Positions 26,531 to 40,203 of a stretch of DNA of 64,000 nucleotides are shown here, in pieces. This DNA is from Takifugu bimaculatus. Lineage: Eukaryota; Chordata; Actinopteri; Tetraodontiformes; Tetraodontidae. Under the pieces are notes generated by a model. The model was not told where the DNA came from. It did not search any database and was given only the letters and a program-made list of their open reading frames with translations. The translations under genes and the position numbers were made by a program. The stretch's first letter is position 1. Each line of letters opens with the position of its first letter. The stretch is from NCBI GenBank assembly GCA_004026145.2, contig CP034993.1:11969290-12033289 (forward strand). Reading direction: 5' to 3'.

Positions 26531-27257
26531 AGGCGGCACATGACAAACAGAGAAAAAATGCAAATGGGCTTTATTTTATATCTCTCGCTGGCCTCTCCGA
26601 TGGAACGTACCATTCTCACAGATGCCTCAGTCATGGTGGGGTTGGGTTCTCTATTTTGGACATGGAGCCTCGTGACGGGAGGTCCGAATTATTGGGGGGG
26701 GGGAAGACAAACTCACTAAAATCTCCCAGCAAAGGTGGTCGTGGAATTCAACTGAACCGTTGAGAAAGACTTGAGTTGTTGTTTTCCTGCTGCTAATATT
26801 TGAAGCCAAGGTGGATTTCTTCTTAACTCAATCGCTCATGTTTCTAAAATTACAAATGAAGCTGCTTCACGTCCACAGGGGTCCTTAGCAACGGCAGTAA
26901 ACAGGCATTAATCTGCCCATCGCCTGAAGCCTGCTCAGCCCCGGCTGATGCTGATGCTAACGTTTATCTGGTAGTTACAGTTACAACAGACACGACTGTA
27001 AATGATGTTAATCTGCCAAATACACAGTATTATTTTTGCATCATGTGTTTAAGAGGAGATTTTGGAAACTTTATTACAGGTAAAATATTCTTGGAGATTA
27101 TAGCAGAACATATTTGCCAAAATACCTTTAAAAAAGTCTTCAACTCAACTCAGAAAGGTTATTTTAAAAGGTTATTTTTAAAAAAATGCCAACTGGAGAT
27201 GAAGAACTTCTCATTCAGAAGTTATTTGTAGACCAGAGTTCCCAGTTCTCAGCTCTG

Positions 27258-27293
27258 CAACAACAACAACAACAACAACAATAATAATAATAA
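27258..27293. repeat. (CAA)n followed by (TAA)n microsatellite
   Basis: About eight CAA units pass directly into about four AAT/TAA units, a compound triplet repeat. Confidence 0.95.
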
Positions 27294-27461
27294 ATGACTA
27301 AGAACAGATTAAGGCTTCAAAGAGCTTTTAATGATATACAGGTGATGGGAACAGTTTTTTGCTTTAGTCTCGAGGTTCATTTCGAACTCAGGCCTGAATA
27401 AATGAGGCGTTACGATTTTATTGATGAATTTTTAATGTCAGCCATCCCTCGAAGCCGCAAC

Positions 27462-27488
27462 TGCAACAACAACAACAGCAACAGCAAC
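27462..27488. repeat. Imperfect (CAA/CAG)n triplet repeat
   Basis: CAA units with interspersed CAG, about 170 bp beyond the previous triplet repeat. Confidence 0.9.
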
Positions 27489-28902
27489 TGCTCGCTCCGA
27501 GCCACCAACAATGGAAATGTGCGTGTTCCATCTTGAATGACATCACCAGCGCCAAACTTTAGCCGCTCTCGTCTCTAAGCTACATGGTTTCTTCTCCCGA
27601 TTTTCCCCTGCACTGTCGCGCTTTCGCAGCAATCCCGCACTTATTTCCACCTGCTACCCAGGTGCACCTGTGCCAAGTGCTAACAAAGCCTGTCATTAGC
27701 GCTAATGCAACTGTCAGGGGAGCCGCGCCGCTGGTTACCACACAAGACCGCCGCTTAGCTGCTGCACTTGTTATTCCCGTCCCTCTCCTGCGCCTTTGCT
27801 TCCTCCTCTGCGGCCAGCCGATGCCGCGCTGTCAGCGGCTGCCTTCCTGCAGAGGTGTCACTGTCTGCTTTGGTGGTGGGTAGCTAGAGACAACAAAGAC
27901 TGCCACACTTCTTCACTGAGAATCAGCAATTAGCCGGTCTTCGCTGCATGCTAACGTAGAAGCATTCCCAGATCACGTGTAAAGTGTTAAAGCTTCTAAA
28001 GCCTGTCATACACCATCCAGCTATGCTGTGTGTTTTTGCTGGTCAGTTCCTGTCACTGAGATCCAACTTGGATTCTTTACAATGAAATAAGTAGCCGGAC
28101 AAATCAGGCCGGATAGGAGAAGCTAGCCAGGTGTCCTGCTGAGAAAACACAAGTTTGTCTGTCAACATTGTTTTTGTGTTTTGAGGCGGCAGGAAAAGAG
28201 AAATATATTGTTTTCCAGACAGTAAACAGCTAAAGCTAGCGCTGATCAAACGTGTGCTTTTTAAAAAAGCTTTGTGTTCAGCCTGTCTTTGTCTCAGACT
28301 GTGAATGAAAGAAAACAGTGCGACACAAAGTTGCCGTCCAGAGAGAAGATGTGACAGTTGTGTCTTTTTGAACGCCACAAACATTTCAGACGCTGTGGCT
28401 TGTTGTTAGCTTCCAGTAAATTAGCAATTCCTGCACCCAAATGAACTTCATACTGCAATGACATTTATTTATGAACAGCTATAAATGTGATTTGGGGTAA
28501 TCTTTTCTCTCTTTTTGACAGAAAAGACATTTTTGTGTCCTCTTTAAATGCCTCAGCAGTTGTTAGCCGGCGCTTTGTGGGCCGCGTTTGATCAACTGTA
28601 GACGTGGCGATGGCGGGCTAAAATTTTCTCCGCTAGTCAAGAACAAATGAAAACAACCCCGCACGGGAACGCTGTGTCCTCCCCCCCCTCTGTCGTCTCC
28701 GTCTCTGGAGAAACTGAGGAAAAAAAAGATTTACCTCCTGACGCTATCTTTTCCATTAGCGACTGTAATTCGCCGCACACGTCCGCTCACTTTGTTGCAC
28801 TAATTCATTACGGCCCTCTCTGCTGACTGAAGTGAGGCTGTTTTCTCTTGACAGCAGCACATATTTAAAGATAAAACATAGTTTAATTACTCTGTGGGTT
28901 TC

Positions 28903-28929
28903 GGGGGGGGTGGGGGTGGGGGGGGGAGG
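28903..28929 (+). repeat. G-rich tract with quadruplex potential
   Basis: G8-T-G5-T-G9-A-GG: G runs separated by single bases, able in principle to form an intramolecular G-quadruplex. Confidence 0.85.
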
Positions 28930-31900
28930 TGTCACCGCTTGTGTTTTATCTTCCCACCTGGACATCTGGGTAATGGTACCTGCAGGACTGCACACAGAAA
29001 AGAAAAAGAAAAAGAAAAAAGTGGAGCTGGGTCGGGTTAAGATCCAGATCAGGAGATTTGCTGTAATCTAGAATCTGCAATAAGGCCAGACACGCCCCCG
29101 GGACCCTCCGCCACACACAGATTCCCAGCAGCCTGAAGCGTCGCTGCAGAACCTTCAGATATGAGGGGTGATAATCTGAAGGGGGCAGAGCGACGGTCCG
29201 ACCCGCCTCTCCATCTGCCTGCGCGCCGCCCTTTACGGCACAGATAAGCCACGAGATGTTGGTTTTAGCACTTCCAGCTCGTCTTCGCCTGACAGGCCTT
29301 TACGAGCTCTTCCCAAACATGTCGCCAACAGCCACCTATGTCTCCTTGAACCAAGGATAAACGCCCCCCCCCCGAAAAATCGAAGTGATTTATGCGCGGC
29401 GGCGGCGGCGGCCCGCCCAGCGATTCCTGTAGATGCGTAAACAGCTGATGTCATCTGGGTTTGGCATGGAGGCCGCTCACCGAGGAGGCCGCCGCCCATG
29501 GCGGCGGGGGCGACTGCTTAAGCACATCTCTGAGCACGCTGTCAGCTTTTATAATGCAAACACGCCGCTCCAAACCTGCGTCGGGCAAATCTGCATTTGC
29601 ATGCTTTATGTCGTTTAGGTTGCCGAGAGACGCAAACTAAAGGCGACAGAGCGACAAATATGACGCCAGTTGTAGTTAAAGTGTTTGCTTCATTTACCGA
29701 GGAGCAAACGTGCGTCGGGGTCAGACCGCGGCGGCGGACGATGAGCTGTGATATTTAGCAAACGCCTCACAGGCCGCCATCTTTTTTTAAATAGACGCTA
29801 AGTTTGAGGAAACTTAAAGGTGCCTCGATTAATGGGCCTGATGGTGGCGCTCTAGCATGGGAACAGTGGACAAACGTGGCGATGCCTGACCCGCCAAAGC
29901 CGTTTGATTTGATGTCTGGAATAAAAGCTGCAGCGCTGTTAAAAGGGTCCTGAAAAAAAAAAAGATATATATAAGCTCATAAAGTCATAAATCTGAAAGC
30001 AGTGAGCAGCAGCACTGGAGGATTCTGGGTACGAACCAAAGCCGTCAAACTATTGAAGATGGATCAGAGGGCTGCTGTGGATTCATCGGGACTAATCACA
30101 TTTAATTCTCCTTCATGACAGGAAACAGGAGATATTGATGTTTTAACTAAAAGCTGATCTGGTGTCCAGAATAAAAATATGCATCCTGAGATTTAACCGG
30201 CTCAAGCTGGCGTCCGTGACGACATTAATCCGCCGGTTGCGTCGGTCCGTCCTGATGCTCTGATGTTCTGGGAGGGTTGTCTGGGACACGTCGGGCATCG
30301 CTGATGGACTTCCAGATGAAAGCCAGCAAATTAACTGGATTAATGCGTTACACTAATCAAGGAAAATGAGTTCTCACCCAGGTCATCGTGATCCATTATC
30401 TTGTGTTATAACACAGCGGTGATAACAATCCAACGGCAGACGTGCACTGTCGTCGATAATAACGTGCTTAGACCTGACCTCCCTCCTCCACCGTGCACCC
30501 ATAAAACAGGTTTTACGTCTGTGTTTCCCTTCCGGTGGCACAAACCTTCGTTTCGGCGCTTTCATATCCGTGCTCGGCGCGTCATTGGAGGGAGCTGCCC
30601 ACCTGGTCGCCCCTCAGAGCAGGTAGGTGCTCCATCTCACAGGCTTCGTACTTCAGAATGTTCTGGAACCCTGAATGATCAATAAGCAAGAGTCCCCCTC
30701 CCCTCCCCAAAGGGTCTGTGGTCCCACTTCCTGTCTGGCCTCCCTGGCCTCTGATGGGTCCTTGACCTTTGCTTTGCTCAGCTGGAGGTTTTTTAAAAAG
30801 AAAGATTAAAATGGAAGCGAGTGTTCAGAGTTCGGCCTTGCTGTTGCCAAACAGTCCAGGCTGAGAAATGAGGGGTGAGAACAGCTGAGTCATCACCAAG
30901 GATGTTTACGCTGAGAAGGGAAGATAAATAAGTTCTGTGCACGATAAAAAAATAAAACACAGATCAGAAAAATGTCCTGGAAGTGAAACCACGTGAAGGA
31001 GGAGCATCGGATCGTCCGGGTTCCTCCCGATCCATCAGCCGACTGTCAGTGAAGTGAAACCGCCCCCCCCACTCGTTCCACCTTGTTACGTGAAGGACGC
31101 CGGCGGTGGACAGGAAGCAGAACAAAGATCGTTTATAATCATAATGAGCAGTGCGGGGCGGGGGGGGGGGGTGATGATGTCACCTCCTTGCTGCGTGACT
31201 TCAGCTGTCAGAGGGGAGAAAGAGCAGTCGGGCTCAGATAATCATGATTTAAAAACTCCTCATGGAGCGCAGACGCGTATTCAGAAAGTCACAATCGGAC
31301 AACAATGGACTCAGCCATGTGTGGCTCCTCCATTTTCGGGGACAAAGCGCTCTTTTTTTCTTGCTTTGTTCCACACAGAGAGAAAATGAGTTAAAGCCAT
31401 GAAACATTACCTGAATGGAATTATGGGTACTGTAAAGCCAGTGAAATAAGCAAATATGTGGAGGCTTTTGTCCTGTTAGCTTTTCTCCCTTCACTTAAAT
31501 AAAGTTCATTTGAATGTAAGTTCAGCCGACAGAATCATTATTTTTCTCTTCTAACAGAAGCCTAAAGGGGGTTTTGTCCTTTTTAATCAGCCAATCCCGT
31601 AAGAGCAGAGCAACGGAAGCACATCCGTGCTAACAGGAGTGAGGAAAAGGCTATAACATTCCCAGGGACTGTAATTTCAGTTTGTTTACCAGGGTTACAG
31701 AGCATAAAAATAAATCTGGGAATCTCTGTGTATTGGTGCTTCACAGGTCAATGGCGGAGGTGGCGTTCTGGAAAGGGTGAAATAAACAACGCTGGTGGGC
31801 AGATCCCCCGCCCCTGCCCTGCCCCTCTTGGCCCCGCCCCTTTTTTTCAAGAGAAGTTTGGAGAGATTTTATTCCTGTGGAAATGTGTCAATTTCCACAA

Positions 31901-32780
31901 AAAAAAATCCAGGTAAATAATTCCCAAAGTCCCTGAAGTGGAGGAGGAGGGGCTGGTTTGTCACATCTGTTGCTCCCAGACCTCCTCTCGAGGCGCACGC
32001 TGCATGTATGCTGCTGCGCGAGCACGCTGGAAGCCATCAAACTGGCAACCCGTGCCAACGATGGAAGCTGGCTGCGATTCCTAGCCTGATTACTGCCGTC
32101 TGTCGGAGTGTCTGTCTGTCTGTCTGTATAAGCCAAACATGCTCAGATCCTCAGAAAAGCCCAAATCCAAGCATAAAAACAGAAAAAGGTAACGGGCTTC
32201 AATAAGAATATGTCGTTGTTTGACTCCTAATTAAGCCCCACTCAGCAAGATTTTGTTTTTGAGCCCTTAAGACCCTCAGAGCCGAGCAGGTGTCGAACCC
32301 CCGCGCTCTAATCCCGCATGTGACGACGGAGCGGCGACGATAACTCCTGCCAGTCGGCGATCCGCGATTGATGTTGGGGGGAAAAGGCGGCAGAGATAGA
32401 AGAGGCCCGCCTCGATCTGAGCAGCAGAGATGGAGCAGCACAACATCACAGGAAGCTGTCGGAGATGTCGGAGATCATCCAAGGAGAAGAAGCTCGTAAA
32501 TAACGCGGCGGCTTCAGGAATGATGAACCTGCCACGGGGAACATGGCCGCCAGAGATCCAGACTGGACTTTTTCCTCCTTCCCCAAAAGTTGCTTTCTTT
32601 TACAGATTTATGTCTCCTGATGAGCTTAAAGCCAGAACACTTTGAACGTTGAAACTTCAGTAAAGTTTAAAGCGTTCCCTAAGGAAAATCGATCCAGAAT
32701 CAAATATTGTGTGAGTTCTGCTGGCAGCGGGTCAAAGGTAGCGCTCTCTCCTTTCTACGAAAGAAGGATATTAAAAGAAT

Positions 32781-32905
32781 ACACCCACCCTGGCTTCGGT
32801 CTGTTTACCCTGCTGCCATCTGGCAGCGGAAGAGTGGAGCCTGCAGAGCGGCTTCTTTCCCCAGGCTGGGCCACCGCTCCACTCATCCTACACACTTCAT
32901 CCCGA
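32781..32905 (+). mobile_element. Decayed LINE 3' end (reverse-transcriptase ORF tail) remnant
   Basis: One frame reads HPGFGLFTLLPSGSGRVEP followed by AERLLSPGWATAPL. This resembles the conserved C-terminal stretch of non-LTR retrotransposon ORF2 proteins, where a LLPSGxRY-type motif is followed by a SFFPxAVRLLN-type motif. Here the second motif is broken and the flanking reading frame is not convincing, so this is a short dead fragment. The assignment rests on remembered motif shape, not a database match. Confidence 0.35.
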
Positions 32906-35900
32906 GGACACCGTATATGCTGCCTGATGCCTGAGAATGTTCCATTTCAGTTTGGACCAAAAACAACACATCACGCGCAGCTGAATTCTGCTGGCAGGGA
33001 AAATAAAAGGAGGGGGAAAAAATCTCATAAATCCAGTTCATCTCTGACAGGATCTTCCTTTACACGTCTTGTCTTCATAAACATTCAACCCTCGATGAGC
33101 TAAATGCTCGCGGGGACTAATAAAATGGAGCTTGGGAGGAACACGTCACAATATTACGATATTCCCGCTAGCACAACAGGACCAGGTGATTATAAGAACT
33201 CACCTAGGAAAACGGGTCTATTCCCGGAGAACAACCACACAGCCTGGGAAGTTATTGCTGCTTTTGTGGAAGACGGTTGCCATGGTTGCGTGATCTAATC
33301 AGTGGTTTTAGGAGCAACAATACAAATCGTTATTGGGATGTCTGAGTCCATTGCAGGGAAAGGTGATGCAGTTTCATTCTCATCAAAAAAGTTCTTGGAA
33401 ATGTTGGTGGAAAAGTGACTGTTTACGTTGAGTTCAGTCATGAAAGGAACGCCTGACTGCATCAACCGTGGACATCTGAGGTGAGGAAAAGGAAAATAAA
33501 AGCACAGTGATGCATAGCGAGGCTTTGTTGCAGCCAGGCAGGGCTCTTCCTCCTGACTGGAGAGCAAAGCATTCCGATGAATAATTAATACATCCAAAAG
33601 GGGACGAAAATGGAGGAATTTCACAGCAAAGCCAGTTTCTGTCACACATCTGTTTCACCGTAAACAACAAAGGTGTCAAGTTTTGTCACATCTGCAGATA
33701 TTTTGGCAGGAAAAGTGCTTTATTTTTCCAGGAAGTGCTGCATTTGTATGAAGGGAATACTTACGCTTGGGTCCCAAAGCCGCTTCATAACGGCCTTTCT
33801 CGTTAGCTTTAGCTTGGTGCTGCAGTGCTTCCGAGAAAGTGCTGAACTGCACCAAAATTGGACCCTGCGAGCGGATCACCCTGGAACCTCGACGTAGCGC
33901 GAGGAGAGACACTCCGTCAAATCCGAACTCCGATGGAAGCGGGCGTGTGGCGAATGAGAGAAACCTGATAGAAACAGAACCGTGTGGTGTGACAGGATAA
34001 AAAATCACCCTCTCCCACTGGCCTGGTAATCCTCAGGCGGATAATTAAAAAGTCTGCGCCACAGTCGAAAAGGAGGGGCGGGGGGAAAAAAGGATTAAAA
34101 TAAATAAATAAACAAGGAGAAGGGAAGAGGCTCTACGCAGATCCCGCGGGGAACCATTAAAGAATGTTTTTGTGAATTGAGGTTAGGTGCATTGATCTCT
34201 GTCGAGGCTGCACAGCGGAGAGCTAACGCTCCCTGTCTGCGACTCGGACTCCTTTTATACATTATTCCCAGCGGCCGGCTGTATTCTTGATTCTTTCCCT
34301 AAACAACAGCTAGAATTGACACCTGCCGCATCAATGCCACTGTCGCGGAATATGAGTGAAGCAAGAGGCGGAGAGAGAAGAGAGAAGGATGATTTCTGGC
34401 AGAGGTGATGTTTTATCTTCAGCCACAGCAGAAACACCCGAACTCTCACTTTGATAGATTAGACACATTAGCCGCACGCTAATAGGCGCACTGTCCCATA
34501 CAGTAGGCCTGGGTGTCAGCATGTGATGCATTGACCGGTGCGAGCTCGCCCTTTGTTTCGCTGCCAGGGATACAGGATGTGAAAACCTTTCACTTTGAGG
34601 AAATGCTTTAGCATTTCAAAGAGCTTGAAGGGGCGTTCGGCCTAAACTGTACCCTAGATTCAATAGCTTCCATTTCTAACAAAAAGACCCATATTCCACG
34701 CATGTAACCTCCCCTATCCTCATATGTTGTAGCAACTGATGAGATCTTATATGTTTTTCAATGTCAAGGCTGAACGAGGACATGACAATGAAGCTCGATG
34801 AGGCCTTGTGTGTTGGCATTAGCGCTCGCCAGTTCCTGTCCTTCCACAGCGATATCCCCAACACTCAAGTCTCGTCATTCTAGCTAACAGAATTTTGTTG
34901 GTCGAGGATGATTTTATTCGTTGTTTTTTAAATCCCAAATGACAGAATCCGACACACTGAGAGTGAGGACGCTCTCCCACGTTAGAGAACTGCAGCTGCG
35001 AATGCTAAAATCTTTCACAGCCTACAACAAAACATGCTGGTAACAGACAGCTGGCAGCATGCTAATGTCTAACAGTTGCTAACAATGATGTTATACACAC
35101 AAATGTTTCCATAATTGCTAAAACCAGGGCACAGGTTGCTGCCGTCTTTGATTGGTTTCCGCTATCACGCGGGACGGTCCGACACTCCGGCGGCAAAGTC
35201 CATGGGGCGCTGACAGAAGGATAATCGTCCTCGTCTGTGTTCTGGGAAAGGCTGCTTGTTTGTGTTTTGACAACCAAGGTCTTCAGGTGTTGTCACCTGT
35301 TAGCAGATGGCACAGCCATAAGGAGCGGCGCTAATTAAATCCACAATTCCTAAATCAAATCATTTCGGTCCGACCTGCTCTGAGGAAATGATTAGCTCAG
35401 AAGATAGTTGGTCCTGATGGAAATGATGGCGTTCTTCTCTAGCGCCTGATTGATATCATCCTTTAGTGTCTTTGTGAATGTAAAGTGCGTCATTTAAATA
35501 CGTTCTGGAGGTTTTTCTCCATTTCCACAAACTGACCTGCTCTCAGATGTTTCAGCCACAGCTGCAAGTCTTCCTGAAGCTATCCAGAGCTGCCTTGCTA
35601 GGCTAAACAGATGCTAATATATTTAGGGGTCACATGCATGTCTGATAATGCAGGTGACGTGGCAGAGTTCTGGAATCTGGACGCTCCTTGAATATGGAGC
35701 TAAGACGTGCGTCTCGAGCTTCCACCTGAACTGCAGATGAGTTCATTGTGAGTCTCGGGAAAGCAAAGGAAGCAAATAAACACGCTGCCGGCGTTCCCAG
35801 AAATCGGAGGGGTTTGCACAGTTGCCCCATAGCGAGAAGGTTCCGGCACAGGTCTTGTTTACGCCTTCTCTTTACTCCAGTTTCCCAATGATTGCATGCT

Positions 35901-38900
35901 ATTCTGTATTAGTCCACAATACTCAAAATACATGATTCAAGCTTAGAGGGTCCCTCAGCACTCTCACATTTATGTCAACAACACACCCGGGGTCACGGCC
36001 CAAGGCCCAGGGCCAGGGTCAACGCCAGCAGAAAACAATGCTGATTGCGAAACCCTTAAGAATGACCCTCGCGCTGCCGTCATACATGGAAACTACCTGG
36101 ATCAGCAGAGTGCAGCCGAACAGAGACCTCGGAGCAGCACAGCAATAGGAAAACTGATTCCTTCAGCTTTCCATGGGAGCAACAAGCAGAAAAGTGACTG
36201 CCAGCCTTTCACCTCGCCGCCCCTTTACGCCAAGAGCCAATGGTGGCGAGCAAAGTGATTACACAAATAACAAAAGGATGGTGAAGAAAGGTGGAAGCCG
36301 TGTGCAGAGCCTTCCAGCAGCTTTGGAGATGTGACTTCAGTGAGGACCAAATGGACTCGACACACATCAAACAGCTGCTCTGGGTCAGGCGGATTAGAGC
36401 AAAACACTTTTCAAAAGGGGGCGGAGCAAACCCTCCTGGGTCGGCGCTCTGATTACGTGATTTAATATCGAGATGAGGAGGATTCAGTATCGGCGAGATC
36501 ATTGAAATAAGGTGAGTCGGTCTCACGCCTGAAAGAGGTTTTCTTTTGAAATCAAAACCCCTGGCAGAGAAGAGGGAAATGAAAAGGGAAAAGGAAACAC
36601 GATCAGCAAGATTTGTTTCAGAGTGGATCATCCGACCGCCAGGATGTTTTTGATGATCTTTGGTGTTTGGAGACAGGAAGAGGGGCAGGAGTTAGAGGAC
36701 ACCAGCAGAGACCTTACCGGACAGATGAGTCAGAGAGGGAATACTGGGTCTGCCTCACAACACACACACCTGCAAAGGTTAACTGTAGCATTTACTGGAG
36801 GGAAACGCAGCCCAGTACCTCTCTGTCTCCAAACGGGCGTGTCCCCATGACAACTGGTTTGGCTCAGCCCGTGCGAGTGGAGGCACAAACGACATTTAGC
36901 TCCATGCACGGCTCGATCCCGTTTGGGAGCCCTGTGCAATCAGCGCGCTCTATTTCTGCCTCTATTTCCGCCCCAACGACCACATTCACGGTCCTCCACT
37001 GTTGTCCTCGCCATTATAAACGTGTAATAAACGTGTGCTTCGCTTCCACTGCGCGTCTCTGAAAACGACAGACATAGCGGCGGCCCTGGCGCGCTTCCCC
37101 ATATCCTTTTTTTCCTTTTATTGGTTTTTATCCTCCATCGGGAGAGCTGTAATTATATTACAGGCAGTCTTGAGCAGCGTTTGACCTTCTCTGCATTTAT
37201 ACTGGGCTGCGAGCTGTAATCTAATGTTATGCGATCGAACGTTTGATATAATTACGTTTATAACTCGCTCAAGACGATCCGAAACACGAAACGATCGGCC
37301 TTATTAATTCAGTACATAGATGTGGAAGTGCTGCTGACAGTTCTGGTAATCTCAGCAGAGGCCCATCCAGCAGGCGTTTACGGCTTTATTTACCCTCCCC
37401 GACATTATTTTGAATATTCATTAAGTTGATAAAGAGCAAAAAGGTCCCCCCCCCCCCATCTTCAGCCGGCATCGGCGAACCTGCTACTCACGAGACACTA
37501 ATGGAAAGTGCACACAGGATTTCACAGGAGGCTCCAATCCATTTTAATCCTGAAGGCAATTACGGCGCGGGGTTTTAGGGTCAGTGGTGCCGCTGATGGA
37601 TGGCGGGGAAAAGTCTCGTTAACGCCACGGCGCCGACTCCGGCCACCTGGCTGCAGCGCCACAAAGCGCGCCATCGCTTTTGAAAGGCAAGGCAGCGAGA
37701 TGAAGAGTTAACGATTGTGACCCCGGCGTGGCGATATTACTTGTTTTCACTTAATTATGAATGAATCGCCACGGGTCGCACGCACCTCTCGGCCCAGAGC
37801 GCCGCCGCTTTCATCCGATTGGTGACACACAGCAACGACAGCAGAGAATAATAAGGTTCTTTGGTGGGGGGGGGGATTATTCACTTCGCTGTCTCCTTTT
37901 TCCTTTTCATATCCATGTTCCGTATCCTAGCAACACGACTTGCGGAGCTGGCAGCGTTGAGAGCGCGGGACCCCCATTGTCTGCTCTCACTGTCACTGTA
38001 ATCCAATAATACAATTTTGATAACAACATTCCCATGATTACGCTGTGGAACATCAAAGGCGCCAACATCTAACTAGATAAAATCACGTTTTTTGTGATAA
38101 TACGAGGCATCTGAAAGTATTCGGTCACTGGACCAGCGACGTACTTAAGCGCGCGGATTAGCTAAGTAGTTCTTAATGCCTCCATATTATAAAATCTCCT
38201 GTCATTATTGAAAATACACAAATGGAAAATAACGGACGTGGTTTTGGAGGATGTGCTCTCCAAAGAGCCTTTACGGCGCCCGTGCCTGCACGCCTTTATT
38301 CCCTCCATGTGTTGCTCTTCTCTCTCTAATGTGCTGCCCATGTTCCTACTATCTGGACTTTTGCTTTGGATGTTTTTGGCAATCTGCCTGTGCGCACCAC
38401 ATCTGTTGGTTTTGCTTTCTGGGTTTGACCTCTACTGCCTGCCACAAGTGTTCCTGCTTCCACCAGCTGAATGTGCTGCTGGTGCGTTTGAATCCTTCTC
38501 CCTTTTGATTCCTGATACAAACACGCACCAAAAAACTAGACTTTATTAAAATATAGAGGCGAAGATAGATATTGTTTTGGTACAGGTTCAAAAAAAGATT
38601 TCCATTTTTTATGTAGTAAAAGGCTGAAATAACATTATTGTTGTCCCTGACGCACACACAAACACACACACACACAAGTGTGTAACCAAATGAATCCGAT
38701 GCACGGTTATGAATTTTCAATGCCCTGCCCCAGGATGAGCTTGACCGAGCTTCATTTCTGGACCTGTTCCCACTCAGAACACATTTATCTGATACAACTC
38801 TTGACTCCCACCACCTCGTTTTCCTGAATATGGTTAAAAATCTCTCTGCGATGACCCATAAAACAAGCAGATTCGCCGTTAAAAGGCTGCATTTACGTCC

Positions 38901-40120
38901 ATTTGTACTTGTTCATCGCGCAACACGACAGTAAGCGCGGGAGCCTCCTCCAGAAGTGCTTTAAAGTTCAGTTGTAAATGGTCATCAAAAGAGAACAAAG
39001 AGGAGAAAAGAGGCCTGGAGGAGCCTCCTGTGAAAATGTCTGCGCTTCCCTGATAATAGTTCTATACAAAAGCCCCCTCACACACCCCCACCCCCCATCT
39101 AAGCCATACCTTCCTTAATGGTGTCTGCACGTATCAAACATTCTCTCCTTTAAACACGCCAAACCTGAGCAGAAACCCGTGTTCTCCTGGCCGGAGATTA
39201 AAGGGCGATAATCAAACTCGCTGGGATGAGTCCCGGAGCTGCTTTTCCCATCATATCTGTTGCAGAACCAACAAGAGGAAAAATTGTTAAGGGACGCTCC
39301 GGATTGGTTATTTCAGGATCTGGACGCATCACCACCCACCCCTGCTGTTCTGATATGAGTGAGGCATCGATCGGTTCCTGACTCCTTCGGTCTTACATGC
39401 AGTGGTCAGAGTGCAGCGAGCGCTGTAAAAGCATCTTCAGGGCTCCCTGATGGGAGAAGAAACGTTGCCCTTGCCGAAACATTATTATATAAGGCGGCAT
39501 TTTGATGGATGTGCTCTTCCGTAGGTCAGATGGAGGGCTGCTGCCGCCTCAAACGCAGCTTCAGGGCGCTTTTCTCTCACGCTGGTTTGTGTTAGCAGGT
39601 TAATATGAACCTGACCCTCATCTGGTTTGGAAAAGAGACAAGCCAAAGAGTGCAACACTCGGAACCAGTAATCAAAGAGTTCTCCTTCGCTGTCGTTACC
39701 TGATGTATTAAAGTGTGTTGATTCCTCTGAAAACACAGTCTGACAGCTCTGTTCGGCCACAGTTTGAGAATCCTTGAGTGTTCCTGTAGGTGAGCTTCAG
39801 GGGACGGATGGCAGTGAAGTGGCCTCTGCAGGGGCGTTTCTATGGTGATTATACAGAGTCGCCCCATAAAGATGCTTTTGACATTTAATTTTATTATATA
39901 GGTCACAGCAGGAGGGAATGTTGAGAGAGACAAGTATGACAGATTGGGAGAAACACGTCCAGAGGGAATTAAGCTGGAATCATCTATAAATCATAAGCCC
40001 TGAGTCCACCACGGAGGGCTCGGAGTTGTGTAGGAAAGGGGGGAAACTACAAACGTTTAACAGATCACAGCCCGACACAGGCAGGAAACATGAATGTGAT
40101 CTTAAGGCAGGAACCTCATC
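32906..40120. other. Gene-poor intergenic sequence, part 2
   Basis: No recognised coding exon or RNA gene. It holds C12 at 37446, G10 at 37866 and an interrupted (CA)n near 38652. ORFs such as 36613-37062 (149 codons) have no recognisable features. Confidence 0.55.
38651..38677. repeat. Interrupted (CA)n microsatellite
   Basis: CA repeat with one CAAA interruption. Confidence 0.9.
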
Positions 40121-40203
40121 CAGGCTGGAACCCACCTCCCGCCGGGAGGCCGCTGGGATTGGCTCCAGCGCCCCCCTTAAAGGAAAAGATGGATGGATGG
40201 ACA
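40121..40203 (+). mobile_element. 3' tail of a common teleost retroelement ending in (GGAT)n
   Basis: The string GCTGGGATTGGCTCCAGC followed by a C-run and a terminal GATGGATGGATGG closely follows the widely dispersed fish repeat tail that I know as GCTGGGATAGGCTCCAGCCCCC..., about 60 bp before an ATGG simple repeat. Such tails come from non-LTR elements or SINEs that share their 3' ends. Only the tail is present, consistent with 5' truncation. The specific family cannot be named here. Confidence 0.65.

Larger units (their letters stand above)
22861..32780. other. Gene-poor intergenic sequence, part 1
   Basis: No exon of a recognised protein was seen here. Contents are microsatellites (24672, 27258, 27462), a poly-A run at 23191, a 21-bp tandem duplication at 25372, a G25 run at 26506, a G-rich quadruplex-type tract at 28903, a CGG-rich patch near 29.39-29.51 kb, and a CTCF-like motif at 24102. 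ORFs up to about 144 codons (for example 26285-26719, which owes its Gly run to poly-G) look like chance. Confidence 0.6.

Noticed and set aside
26285..26719. 144-codon ORF with a polyglycine block
   Set aside because: The Gly block is the G25 homopolymer, and the frame depends on its exact length.
32642..33103. 153-codon + strand ORF as a gene
   Set aside because: Only a short part resembles a LINE tail; the rest has no family resemblance. It is treated as an element fragment.
39674..39688. CAAAGAGTTCTCCTTC, a partial match to the miR-186 sequence
   Set aside because: It is far from zranb2 intron 8, has mismatches, and the flanks do not pair into a precursor hairpin.
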